In this document: piece by piece, positions 43,314 to 52,352 of the stretch | How the letters are laid out: each line of letters begins with the position of its first letter | Numbering within the stretch: position 1 is the stretch's first letter | DNA from: Streptomyces sp. NBC_00306 | GTDB taxonomy: Bacteria > Actinomycetota > Actinomycetes > Streptomycetales > Streptomycetaceae | DNA: 64,000 nucleotides | Reading direction: 5' to 3' | Assembly: GCF_036169555.1 (NCBI RefSeq) | Contig: NZ_CP108032.1 | Span: 4,960,001 to 5,024,000, forward strand | Notes under the pieces: model-generated | The model's database searches: none | The model's input: the letters and a program-made list of their open reading frames with translations, nothing else | What the model was told of the DNA's origin: nothing | Position numbers and translations under genes: made by a program

Positions 43314-43333
43314 TCCGCGATGGGAGGCGTCCG

Positions 43334-43918
43334 GTGGCGTCGAAGTGCCTGAGAGAGCTGATCGCACAGGCCGATGAGAGAGGCCTGGCCGCGAGCGGGC
43401 TCGCATGCCTGGACCGCTGTCTGCCGCTGCTCGCGTCCGAGAGCGAGGTGCTGCGTCCGCTGTGGGCGGGTCTGGTGGACGGCGCGGAGGACTGGTCCGT
43501 ACGGCTGGGTGCCGCCAGGGAAGCGATGGAGAGCGAGACCGTCAGCGACGAAGCGGCCGTTCTCGTACGCCAGATGCTCGGTGCCGCGCCGTCCGAGTGG
43601 GAGCGGGAGCCGCTGCGCGAATGGGCGGACGACTGTTCCGTCGCCGCGCTGGAGCTCCATCACCGCTTCGACGCATCGCCGGCCGAGGGGGAACCGGAGG
43701 CGGCCGATGTCGTCGAGGTCCTCAAGAGCTGCCGCGAGGGCGAGCCGACGAGCGCCGGGCCCCTGGTGGCCGGGGAGGTGCGCCGGCAGATCCAGGTCCT
43801 GGAGATTCTCGCCGAGGGCGAGGGCGGCGTCGGACTGCGGCAGGCGCTGGACGTGTCGACCGAGGGGCAGCGGATCCTGCGTGCGGTCGTCTCCCGCCGT
43901 GCCCGTGTGCAGCGGTGA
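43334..43918 (+). CDS. Hypothetical cytoplasmic protein, acidic and helical
   Basis: 194 residues from a GTG with GGGAGG 6 nt upstream. No signal peptide or membrane segment. The sequence is leucine- and glutamate-rich and probably all-helical (CLRELIAQADERGLAASGLACLDRCLPLLASESEVLRPLW). Four Cys residues are scattered without a metal-site pattern. I do not recognise the family. It stands alone between two terminators and upstream of a sigma-factor gene. Confidence 0.8.
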   Translation: MASKCLRELIAQADERGLAASGLACLDRCLPLLASESEVLRPLWAGLVDGAEDWSVRLGAAREAMESETVSDEAAVLVRQMLGAAPSEWEREPLREWADDCSVAALELHHRFDASPAEGEPEAADVVEVLKSCREGEPTSAGPLVAGEVRRQIQVLEILAEGEGGVGLRQALDVSTEGQRILRAVVSRRARVQR

Positions 43919-43969
43919 GAGCCGGGAACCAGCTGCTCTGAGCGTGGGCGGGACGGGTGCGGTGGAAGG

Positions 43970-44011
43970 ACGACCGGGGCCGCCACCCCCCACAGGAGAG
44001 GCCCCGGTCGT
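43970..44011 (+). terminator. Terminator after the hypothetical gene
   Basis: ACGACCGGGGCC and its exact complement form a 12-bp stem with an 18-nt loop, 51 bp after the stop codon. The sequence from there to the sigma-factor gene (44208) contains no further gene. Confidence 0.75.
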
Positions 44012-44207
44012 CGTCCGCCGGGGTTGCATAGCCACCCCGTACTTCTCTCAGCGCCGGGCGGGCGTTTTCTGTCACACGGCGCCGGTCGCCAATTGTTGCA
44101 AGTTGTACAAGGCATGGACGCGACCCCCCGGAACGACGTAGCGTGCTGATTCGCGCACGGGGGCGCGGCAGTGATGACCAGCTGCGATTCGGAACAAGGT
44201 TGAGGTA

Positions 44208-44984
44208 GTGCTGGGGGACGACGCGGAGCTGACCGCCGCGGTGCTCGCGGCACAGGACGGGGACGAAGGCGCCTTCCGGACTGTGTACCGCGCCGTGCAC
44301 CCGCGGCTGCTCGGCTATGTACGGACGCTCGTCGGCGAACCCGAGGCCGAGGACGTCGCATCCGAGGCGTGGCTCCAGATCGCCCGCGACCTGGACCGGT
44401 TCAGCGGCGACGCGGACCGGTTCCGTGGATGGGCCGCCCGAATAGCCCGCAACCGCGCGCTCGACCACATCCGGATGCGGGGCAGGCGCCCGGCCGTCGG
44501 CGGCGACGAGAGCGAACTGAGCGGCAGGCCGGCGGAGTCGGACACCGCCGACGAGGCCATGGAAGCCCTGGCCACCGGGTCCACCATGGCCCTCATCGCG
44601 CAACTGCCCCAGGACCAGGCCGAGGCCGTCGTCCTGCGGGTGGTCGTCGGGCTGGACGCCAAGAGCGCCGCCAAGACGCTGGGCAAACGGCCCGGAGCCG
44701 TCCGCACCGCGGCGCACCGCGGGCTCAAGCGGCTGGCCGAGCTGCTCGGCGCGGAGAGCCTGGAGGGTCTGGGGGCTGCGGATTACGAGGACCCCGAGAG
44801 CGTGGGCGCCGTTGCGAACGCGTACGGTGCTGTCGCCGACGCGGACGCCGTGAACACGGTCGCGGGCCCCGCCGAACGCGCCGCGGATCTGAACGGCGTA
44901 CCTCCGCAGCGCAGTCTCCGGCCCGGTGCCACGGCACCCGCCGGTGTGACGCATTCGCGGCCGCGGACGCAGAAGGACATGTGA
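44208..44984 (+). CDS. ECF-type RNA polymerase sigma factor
   Basis: 258 residues from a GTG. Region 2 is FRTVYRAVHPRLLGYVRTLVGEPEAEDVASEAWLQIARDLDRF...FRGWAARIARNRALDHIR. Region 4 is ALIAQLPQDQAEAVVLRVVVGLDAKSAAKTLGKRPGAVRTAAHRGLKRLAELL. About 75 extra C-terminal residues are Ala/Asp/Pro-rich and of unknown use. AAGGTTGAGG precedes the start. The stop overlaps the ATG of the next gene (TGATG), which encodes a membrane protein and probable anti-sigma factor. Confidence 0.92.
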   Translation: MLGDDAELTAAVLAAQDGDEGAFRTVYRAVHPRLLGYVRTLVGEPEAEDVASEAWLQIARDLDRFSGDADRFRGWAARIARNRALDHIRMRGRRPAVGGDESELSGRPAESDTADEAMEALATGSTMALIAQLPQDQAEAVVLRVVVGLDAKSAAKTLGKRPGAVRTAAHRGLKRLAELLGAESLEGLGAADYEDPESVGAVANAYGAVADADAVNTVAGPAERAADLNGVPPQRSLRPGATAPAGVTHSRPRTQKDM

Positions 44985-45994
44985 TGGCCGACGAGCGGTA
45001 CGAGTGGCTTGACAGGAAAGCGGCGGAACAGCTGTTGCGCGGCGAGCCGGTCAGGACGTCGGACGAGCACGCCCGTGAACAGGCCGCGCAACTGTCCCGG
45101 GCCCTCTTCGCAGCGGGCAGGCCGGAGGTCCCCGTCCATCCCGAGGACGGTGAAATGCCGGGTGAGGCCGCCGCGCTGGCGGCCTTTCGCAAGAGCAGGG
45201 CGGACGCCGAGGCGGGCGACGCGCTCGGGACGGTACGCCTCGCCCCCTCGCCGTGCGCCGCGCTCGGCGTGCGGCTGCGCCGGCCCGTGCGGTTCGGTAT
45301 CGCGGCGCTCGTCGCGGGCTGCGCGCTCGGCGGTGTCGCGGTCGCGGCCGGCACCGGTCTGCTGCCGACTCCCTTCGGCGGCGGGACCCCTCTCCCCGCG
45401 TCCTCCGTCTCGGCGGCGGAGACACCCGGACCGGTACTGAGCGAGTCGCCCGACGGCGCGGTTGGCTCGCCCATGCAGTCGCCCGATCCGGTGACCTCGC
45501 CCTCGGCCCCTCCGGCGGAGAGCGGCGGCCCCGTGAAGGACCCGGACCCGACGGGCACCACCACCGGACCGGGCGGCGAGCCGTCCGGCCGGCCGGAGGA
45601 CGGCAAGGAAGACGCCAAGAGCAAGCGGCGGGCCGAGCTGTACCGCAGGACGGTCGCGGCCTGCCTCGACTACCGCAAGGGCACGCTCCCGGCCGAGCAC
45701 CGCAAGAAGCTGGAGATCGCGGCCAAGGGGCCGGGCGGGGTCGAGCGGTTCTGCGCCGAACTGCTGAACCGTGACGCGAAGAGCGGCGGCAGCGACCACG
45801 GCGGCAGCGACGGCGGCGGCGGGGACAACGACGACGACAAGGGCGACGGCGGCGGTGACGGCTCGGACTCCGACGGCCGGCCGCACGGATCCAAGCCGCC
45901 CGTCTCCTGGACACCGCCGCAGCAGGGCACCCCGCGCACCGCGTCCGAAAATGGCCCCCTGCCGTCCGTGGACACGCTCGGCTCTCTCTTCTGA
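44984..45994 (+). CDS. Putative anti-sigma factor, single-pass membrane protein
   Basis: 336 residues. The N-terminal 95 residues are hydrophilic and cytoplasmic (RYEWLDRKAAEQLLRGEPV...). One membrane helix (FGIAALVAGCALGGVAVAAGTGLL) follows. The outer part has a Pro/Ser/Gly-rich stretch, a helical segment (AKSKRRAELYRRTVAACLDYRKGTLPAEHRKKLEIAA) and an Asp/Gly-rich tail (GGGGDNDDDKGDGGGDGSDSD) that might bind cations. No zinc anti-sigma motif is seen. The role is inferred from translational coupling to the sigma gene and from topology. Confidence 0.75.
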   Translation: MADERYEWLDRKAAEQLLRGEPVRTSDEHAREQAAQLSRALFAAGRPEVPVHPEDGEMPGEAAALAAFRKSRADAEAGDALGTVRLAPSPCAALGVRLRRPVRFGIAALVAGCALGGVAVAAGTGLLPTPFGGGTPLPASSVSAAETPGPVLSESPDGAVGSPMQSPDPVTSPSAPPAESGGPVKDPDPTGTTTGPGGEPSGRPEDGKEDAKSKRRAELYRRTVAACLDYRKGTLPAEHRKKLEIAAKGPGGVERFCAELLNRDAKSGGSDHGGSDGGGGDNDDDKGDGGGDGSDSDGRPHGSKPPVSWTPPQQGTPRTASENGPLPSVDTLGSLF

Positions 45995-46124
45995 ACAGGC
46001 GTTTTCCGCCCGCGCCCACGCGGTGTGACATTTTTTGAGCCGTTGACGCAGTAGAGAGTGAGCCGACTGGTCATCGGCCGCGCCCGAGCCGGGGTTCCCC
46101 CCGTACCTACGGCTGGGCGCACAT

Positions 46125-46163
46125 GGCGCGGGCGGGACACGTTCCCCCGGTCCCGCCCGCGCC
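46125..46163. terminator. Strong hairpin between convergent genes
   Basis: GGCGCGGGCGGGAC and its exact complement form a 14-bp stem with an 11-nt loop. It lies between the stop of the anti-sigma gene (45994) and the convergent L,D-transpeptidase stop (46193), so it can serve both. Confidence 0.82.
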
Positions 46164-46192
46164 ACTCACTCCTCCTGACGGCCCCGGCCGTC

Positions 46193-47062
46193 TCACCAGT
46201 GGATGACGACCTTGTCGCCGATGCGGACCTGCGCGAACAGCGAGGCGATCGCTCCCTTGTCCCGGACGTTGGCGCAGCCGTGGGACGCGCCGTTGTAGCC
46301 GCGGGCCGCGAAGTCCGCCGAGTAGTGCACCGCCTGGCCCCCGCTGAAGAACATCGCGTACGGCATCGGCGTGTGGTAGATCGTCGAGACGTGGTCCCTC
46401 GACTTGGCGAAGACACCGAAGGTGCCCTCGCGGGTCGGTGTGTACTGGGACCCGAAGCGCACGTCCATCGTGGACCGCACCGTGCCGTCGACCACCCAGG
46501 ACAGCGTGCGGCTCGTCTTGCTGATGCACATCACGCGGCCGGTCAGACAGCGCGGGTCGAGCTTGGCCGAGGGCTTGTTGACCTTCCGGCCCGCCAACTC
46601 GTCGCTCGTCGGCTTCTTCGTCATCCCGAGCACCTTCTGCCAGGTCACGGTGTCCGTGTCACCGGTGACCGGCAGTCCGCGCTTGGTCTGGAAGCCCTTC
46701 ACCGCATCGGCGGTGACCGAGCCGTACGTGCCGGTCGGGGTGTCGTCGAACCAGCCGATCTGGGCGAGCCTGGCCTGGAGCTCGCGTACCTTGGCGCCCT
46801 TGGAGCCGCGGGCCATCAGCACCTCGGCGGGCTCGGCGCTCGCGCTCGGAGAGGCGGGCTTCTGCGTCTGCTTCGGCTTCCCGGACGGCGTGGCCGGTGA
46901 CGGACGGGTCGGTGCGGGTGTCGCCTCCGGCGCGGGCGCCGAGCTGCCCGGCTTGCCGTCCGACCCGGGCCGGTCGGGCACGGCGGCCTGGGCGGTGCAG
47001 CCGACGGTCACCGCGAGTACGGCGGCCGCGGCGATGGTTCTGCCGATGGTGTTCCGAAGCAT
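46193..47062 (-). CDS. L,D-transpeptidase lipoprotein with peptidoglycan-binding domain
   Basis: 289 residues. The ATG at 47062 follows GGGGGG and opens a signal peptide ending in the lipobox VTVGC. After a Pro/Ser/Lys-rich linker, residues about 95-160 form a peptidoglycan-binding domain (GAKVRELQARLAQIGWFDDTPTGTYGSVTADAVKGFQTKRGLPVTG). The C-terminal YkuD domain has the catalytic motif SHGCANVR. It would make 3-3 cross-links or attach proteins to peptidoglycan outside the membrane. Confidence 0.92.
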   Translation of the reverse strand: MLRNTIGRTIAAAAVLAVTVGCTAQAAVPDRPGSDGKPGSSAPAPEATPAPTRPSPATPSGKPKQTQKPASPSASAEPAEVLMARGSKGAKVRELQARLAQIGWFDDTPTGTYGSVTADAVKGFQTKRGLPVTGDTDTVTWQKVLGMTKKPTSDELAGRKVNKPSAKLDPRCLTGRVMCISKTSRTLSWVVDGTVRSTMDVRFGSQYTPTREGTFGVFAKSRDHVSTIYHTPMPYAMFFSGGQAVHYSADFAARGYNGASHGCANVRDKGAIASLFAQVRIGDKVVIHW

Positions 47063-47251
47063 GTCGCCCCCCTGTGTCATCTGTGCATGCTGAGATGGAT
47101 TCCCGCTCTGCTCGGTTGCGCAATCACACGCATCATGGGGAGAAGGCTGTGAGCAAGGTCCCACCGGACGGCTCTCGAACCGTCGCGGACCCGCCGCTAC
47201 AGTCCGTCGCGAGTACGGTTACCGGCGAGTAGCTCCAGCGGAGGCACAGAC

Positions 47252-48832
<1,581 letters not shown>

Positions 48833-48851
48833 TTCCGTGATGCGAAACGCC

Positions 48852-48889
48852 GAGGCGGAGTGTCGTACCCGTGTGCGAGACTCCGCCTC
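48852..48889 (+). promoter_or_regulatory. Perfect 10-bp inverted repeat abutting the lysE start codon
   Basis: GAGGCGGAGT (48852-48861) pairs with ACTCCGCCTC (48880-48889), with an 18-nt loop. The right arm ends at the base before the ATG at 48890. It may terminate the mutase transcript or act as an operator/leader hairpin for the exporter gene. No Shine-Dalgarno site is present in the correct place. Confidence 0.6.
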
Positions 48890-49549
48890 ATGTTGGGTGT
48901 CACCGATCTGCCGACCTACCTCGCCGGCCTTGTCCTGATCATTCTGCTGCCGGGACCGAACTCGCTGTACGTGCTCTCCGTCGCCGCGCGCCGTGGTGTG
49001 CGGACGGGATACCGTGCCGCCGCCGGTGTGTGGTGCGGCGACACCGTACTGATGGTGCTGTCGGCAGCGGGCGTGGCCTCGCTGCTCCAGGCCAACGCCG
49101 TGCTGTTCGGCATCGTGAAGTTCGCCGGCGCCGGCTATCTGACGTGGCTCGCGATCGGGATGCTGCGCGCGGCCTGGTCGATGTGGCGTACGCGCCGTGA
49201 GCGGGCGGTGGAGCGCGAGGCGGCTTCCCCGGACGCGGCGGCCGACTCCGAGCGGCCCTTCCGCAGGGCGCTGGTGATCAGCCTGTTCAACCCGAAGGCG
49301 ATCCTCTTCTTCATCGCCTTCTTCGTCCAGTTCGTCGACCCCGCGTACGCCTACCCCGCGCTGTCCTTCGTGGTCCTCGGCGCGCTCGCGCAGGTGGCGA
49401 GCTTCCTCTATCTGACCCTGCTGATCTTCACCGGCACCCATCTCGCGGAGGCCTTCCGCCGCCGCAAGCGGCTCTCCGCGGGAGCCACCTCGGCGGCGGG
49501 CGCCCTGTTCCTCGGCTTCGCGGTGAAGCTCTCGCTCAGCAGCAGCTGA
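48890..49549 (+). CDS. LysE/RhtB-family amino-acid exporter
   Basis: 219 residues with about six membrane helices. The N-terminal family signature is LIILLPGPNSLYVLSVAARRGVRTGYRAAAGVWCGD. The second half has SLFNPKAILFFIAFFVQFVDP. These are typical of LysE translocators. A hydrophilic loop (RTRRERAVEREAASPDAAADSE) separates the halves. The start is the ATG at 48890 rather than a frame opening at 48860; there is no ribosome binding site, so a leaderless message is possible. The substrate is unknown. Confidence 0.88.
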   Translation: MLGVTDLPTYLAGLVLIILLPGPNSLYVLSVAARRGVRTGYRAAAGVWCGDTVLMVLSAAGVASLLQANAVLFGIVKFAGAGYLTWLAIGMLRAAWSMWRTRRERAVEREAASPDAAADSERPFRRALVISLFNPKAILFFIAFFVQFVDPAYAYPALSFVVLGALAQVASFLYLTLLIFTGTHLAEAFRRRKRLSAGATSAAGALFLGFAVKLSLSSS

Positions 49550-49565
49550 CAGCGTTACCGGGCGA

Positions 49566-50024
49566 TCAGTGGTGCCAGGCCTTTCCGTCCACGTTGTGGA
49601 TCATCCGCTGGAGCACCTTGAGGGTGCGGACGTACTCCTCGTCCGTGATGCCGTCGTGGATCTTCGCCCGTACGCCCTGCTGACGCACGGCCGCCTTGGC
49701 CCGCAGCGCCTCGCCCTCGGGGGTGTTGTGCAGCAGCCCGTCCTCGCCGAGGGCGACGAGGCGGCGACCGATCAAAGCCTCGACCTCGTCGTCCATGCGG
49801 ACGGTCCCCACCGCGAGATAGCCCTGGAGGAACGCGACCAGCTCGGTGCGGTCCCGTCCGGCGGGCGAATCGGCGAGCTGGTTGAGGACCCACCACTGGG
49901 GCTGGGTGAGCCCGAGCTCGCCGAGAACGCCGCGGATATGGCCCACCACCGCCTCGTGGGCGGCCCAGCTCCAGTAGCCGATCGGCTGGCGTACAAGTCC
50001 GGTGTCATCGTGTGAATAGCGCAT
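49566..50024 (-). CDS. MarR-family winged-helix regulator
   Basis: 152 residues. Helices and wing match MarR: EAVVGHIRGVLGELGLTQPQWWVLNQLADSPAGRDRTELVAFLQGYL...LIGRRLVALGEDGLLHNTPEGEALR. The ATG at 50024 is preferred; a TTG at 50045 would extend into the operator. TACGGT lies 6 nt upstream, so translation is probably leaderless. It lies downstream of the FAD monooxygenase gene on the same strand and likely controls itself through two palindromes at its promoter. Confidence 0.82.
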   Translation of the reverse strand: MRYSHDDTGLVRQPIGYWSWAAHEAVVGHIRGVLGELGLTQPQWWVLNQLADSPAGRDRTELVAFLQGYLAVGTVRMDDEVEALIGRRLVALGEDGLLHNTPEGEALRAKAAVRQQGVRAKIHDGITDEEYVRTLKVLQRMIHNVDGKAWHH

Positions 50025-50061
50025 ACGGTGACCGTAGAAACTCAAGCGTGCTTGAGGTCAA
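50024..50061 (-). promoter_or_regulatory. Promoter of the MarR gene with two stacked palindromes
   Basis: On the minus strand, TTGACC (50061-50056) and TACGGT (50036-50031) are separated by 19 nt. CTCAAGCGTGCTTGAG (50041-50056) is a perfect 16-bp palindrome in the spacer. TACGGTGACCGTA (50024-50036) is a second perfect palindrome covering the -10 and the first base of the start codon. The first is a likely MarR operator. It also covers the stop codon of the upstream monooxygenase gene. Confidence 0.72.
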
Positions 50062-51490
50062 GGCCTCCGTGGGCACCGGCCCGGCGCAGCCATGCGGCCA
50101 GTCCCGCCGTGTCCTCGCCGGCCCAGCCGATGTAGCCGTCGGGCCGGACCAGGAAGAGGCCCTTGCCGTACGGCTCGTACGCGTCGATCCGGTGGCAGCG
50201 CACCACATCGCCGTCCCCTGACGGGAGTCCGGCGTCCGTGCCGACGGCGAGCAGGGTGAAGTGCGGGCCGCGGAACAGGTCGAAGATCCGGCGGCCGTCC
50301 GGCAGCGGGCCGTCCGGCGCCCGGTCGCCCGCCTCCAGCGCGCCCGCGGACCCCGCGGCGAGCGGCCCGCCGCGATAGCCGAGCCCCAGTTGCATGGTGG
50401 CCTCACCGCGCCGGGCCTCGCCGCGGTGAATACGCGTCGACAGGCCGAGCATCTGCGCGGCCACGGGCAGTCGCTCCTCCTCGTAGCTGTCGAGCAGCTC
50501 CTCGGGTGCGCCGTGGAGCAGTACCTGGCCGAGCTTCCAGCCGAGGTTGTACGCGTCCTGGACGCTGGTGTTGAGGCCCTGCCCACCGGCCGGTGAGTGC
50601 ACATGGGCGGCGTCGCCCGCCAGGAAGACCCGCCCTTCGCGGAAGCGCTCCGCCAGGGCGGCGCGCGGCCGGAAGTCCGACGACCAGCGCACGTCGGTGA
50701 CGTCGTCCGTGGTCAGATGGGTGCGGGCGGCGATCAACTCCCGTACGCCCGCGGGGGAGATGTCGGGCTCCGACTCCGAGAACCGGCCCGTGACCTGGAA
50801 GTCATCCGTCCCCGGCAGAGGGCAGACGGCGAGGAACGCGGCCCCGTCGCCCGGAAAGACATGCCAGTTCAGGCGGTCGAGCGCGGGGATGCGGACGTCC
50901 GCGACGAGCATCGGGGCGGGATCGACGCTCTCGCCGGTCATCGGGATGCCGAGGATGCGACGGACGAGACTGCGGCCCCCGTCGGCGGCGACCGCGTAGT
51001 CCGCCCGGACGGTGCCCGTCGTCAGCTCGGCCGTCACGCCGTCCTCGTCCTGGGTGAGGGCGGTGAGGGCTGCGCCGAAGGTGACCGTGCCGCCGAGTTC
51101 CGTGAGCCGGCTGTGCAGGATCTGCTGGGTGCGCCACTGGGGGAGCAGCCAGGGTTCGCCGTAGGGAGCGGCCTCCGTGGGCCCCGGGCGCTCGAACATG
51201 TCGTGCTCGCCGCGTCGTTCGCCGTTCTCCCAGAGCATTCCGACCGGCGCCCTGCCGCCCGCGTCGAGGACCGCGTCCACGACCCCGAGGTCGTCGAGGA
51301 CCTCCAGGGTGCGGGGCTGGAGGCCCTTGCCGCGGGAGCCGGGGAAGAGGGTGTCGGACTGCTCCACGACGAGCGTGCGGACGCCGCGGCGTGCGAGGTC
51401 ACAGGCGAGGGCGAGCCCGGTGGGGCCGGCGCCGACGACGAGCACCTGGGCGTCCGCGGTCCCGCCGTCCTTAACGCTGTTAAGTTCCAT
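50042..51490 (-). CDS. FAD-dependent monooxygenase (PheA/TfdB-type aromatic hydroxylase family)
   Basis: 482 residues. FAD motifs are VLVVGAGPTGLALACDLARRG (GxGxxG), the DG motif in YAVAADGGRSLVRRILGI, and GDAAHVHSPAGGQGLNTSVQDAYNLGWKL. A thioredoxin-like C-terminal part (FTLLAVGTDAGLP...YIGWAGEDTAGLAAWLRRAG) is typical of the family. It hydroxylates an aromatic compound using NAD(P)H. The ATG at 51490 has no Shine-Dalgarno site; codons 2-7 coincide with a TetR-type operator. It is divergent from a TetR gene that probably represses it. Confidence 0.9.
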   Translation of the reverse strand: MELNSVKDGGTADAQVLVVGAGPTGLALACDLARRGVRTLVVEQSDTLFPGSRGKGLQPRTLEVLDDLGVVDAVLDAGGRAPVGMLWENGERRGEHDMFERPGPTEAAPYGEPWLLPQWRTQQILHSRLTELGGTVTFGAALTALTQDEDGVTAELTTGTVRADYAVAADGGRSLVRRILGIPMTGESVDPAPMLVADVRIPALDRLNWHVFPGDGAAFLAVCPLPGTDDFQVTGRFSESEPDISPAGVRELIAARTHLTTDDVTDVRWSSDFRPRAALAERFREGRVFLAGDAAHVHSPAGGQGLNTSVQDAYNLGWKLGQVLLHGAPEELLDSYEEERLPVAAQMLGLSTRIHRGEARRGEATMQLGLGYRGGPLAAGSAGALEAGDRAPDGPLPDGRRIFDLFRGPHFTLLAVGTDAGLPSGDGDVVRCHRIDAYEPYGKGLFLVRPDGYIGWAGEDTAGLAAWLRRAGAHGGLDLKHA

Positions 51491-51526
51491 GCATGCAGAG
51501 TGAACTTAACAGCGTTAAGTTGTCAA
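51470..51526. promoter_or_regulatory. Mirrored pair of TetR operators over the monooxygenase promoter and first codons
   Basis: Two 15-bp palindromes, CTTAACGCTGTTAAG (51470-51484) and CTTAACAGCGTTAAG (51505-51519), are mirror images; their 18-bp extended arms are exact reverse complements with a 14-nt centre. On the minus strand TTGACA (51526-51521) and CACTCT (51502-51497) form a promoter with an 18-nt spacer that contains the second palindrome. The first palindrome is coding sequence of the monooxygenase (codons 2-7). The TetR gene starts 23 bp away on the other side. Confidence 0.8.
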
Positions 51527-51548
51527 GGGGGTGTGGGAGGGTGGGCGC

Positions 51549-52172
51549 GTGGCTACGGAACGACTCGACCGGATCCGGGTGGCGCGCACCGCTCTGCGCC
51601 TGCTCAACGAGGTGGGCCTCGAAGGACTGACCCTGCGCGGGATCGCCAAGGAGCTCGACGTCAAAGCCCCGGCGCTGTACTGGCACTTCAAGGACAAGCA
51701 GGCGCTGCTCGACGAGATGGCCACGGAGATGCTCCGCCGCATGACGGCGGACCTCGCCCAGGCGCCCCCGCCGGCGGACTGGCGCGAGGCGTACGCGGCG
51801 GCGATGCGGGGGCTGCGGTCACACCTCCTGCGCTACCGCGACGGTGCGCGTGTCTACAGCGGCACGCACTTCACGGACCTGAGCTACGCGGCTCCGATGG
51901 AGGCCCAGCTGCGGACGCTCACCGAGGCGGGATTCACGCCGGGGGCGGCGGCACGGGCGTGGCAGACCGGGTACAGCTACACGATCGGTTACGTGATCGA
52001 GGAACAGGCGACGGGGGAGGGGTACGACCTGGGCGCGCGGGAGGAGCGCCTGTCGGAGTACCCGCTGGCAGCGCAGGCGGGTGAGGAACTGTTCGGGTCC
52101 CGGGACGAGGGCTTCGAAAGCGGCCTGGCGGCGCTGGTGTCGGGGGTGGGCGCGGTGCTGGGCCCGGGGTGA
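51549..52172 (+). CDS. TetR-family regulator (TetR_C type)
   Basis: 207 residues from a GTG at 51549, with GGGAGGG about 9 nt upstream. The helix-turn-helix is RIRVARTALRLLNEVGLEGLTLRGIAKELDVKAPALYWHFKDKQALLDEMA, close to classical TetR. The ligand domain contains HFTDLSYAAPMEAQL and GYSYTIGYVIEEQA, as in tetracycline-repressor-like proteins. The adjacent 15-bp operators TTAACNNNGTTAA fit this class. It should repress the divergent FAD monooxygenase gene and itself; the inducer is probably the enzyme's substrate. Confidence 0.9.
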   Translation: MATERLDRIRVARTALRLLNEVGLEGLTLRGIAKELDVKAPALYWHFKDKQALLDEMATEMLRRMTADLAQAPPPADWREAYAAAMRGLRSHLLRYRDGARVYSGTHFTDLSYAAPMEAQLRTLTEAGFTPGAAARAWQTGYSYTIGYVIEEQATGEGYDLGAREERLSEYPLAAQAGEELFGSRDEGFESGLAALVSGVGAVLGPG

Positions 52173-52293
52173 ACGGGCGCGGTCGAGCGGGCGTGGCATC
52201 GCGCGATGGTGGTGCCCGCCGGCAGCGGGCGGCCGGGCCGGCGGGTTTCGCCACCCGCGCAAGTCCGCGTGTCGGCGATGCTCACCCGCAGGG

Positions 52294-52319
52294 CGGCGGG
52301 CCGTGGACCCGGCCCGCCG
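52294..52319. terminator. Hairpin between convergent TetR and polysialyltransferase genes
   Basis: CGGCGGGCC and its exact complement form a 9-bp stem with an 8-nt loop, 34 bp before the polysialyltransferase stop codon. Confidence 0.65.
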
Positions 52320-52352
52320 GGTGACCGCGGGCTCCGCCCGCCCCCCGGCTCC

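Noticed and set aside
50024-50045. TTG start at 50045 for the MarR gene
   Set aside because: It would place translation start inside the operator and upstream of the -10 box. The ATG at 50024 fits the leaderless promoter.
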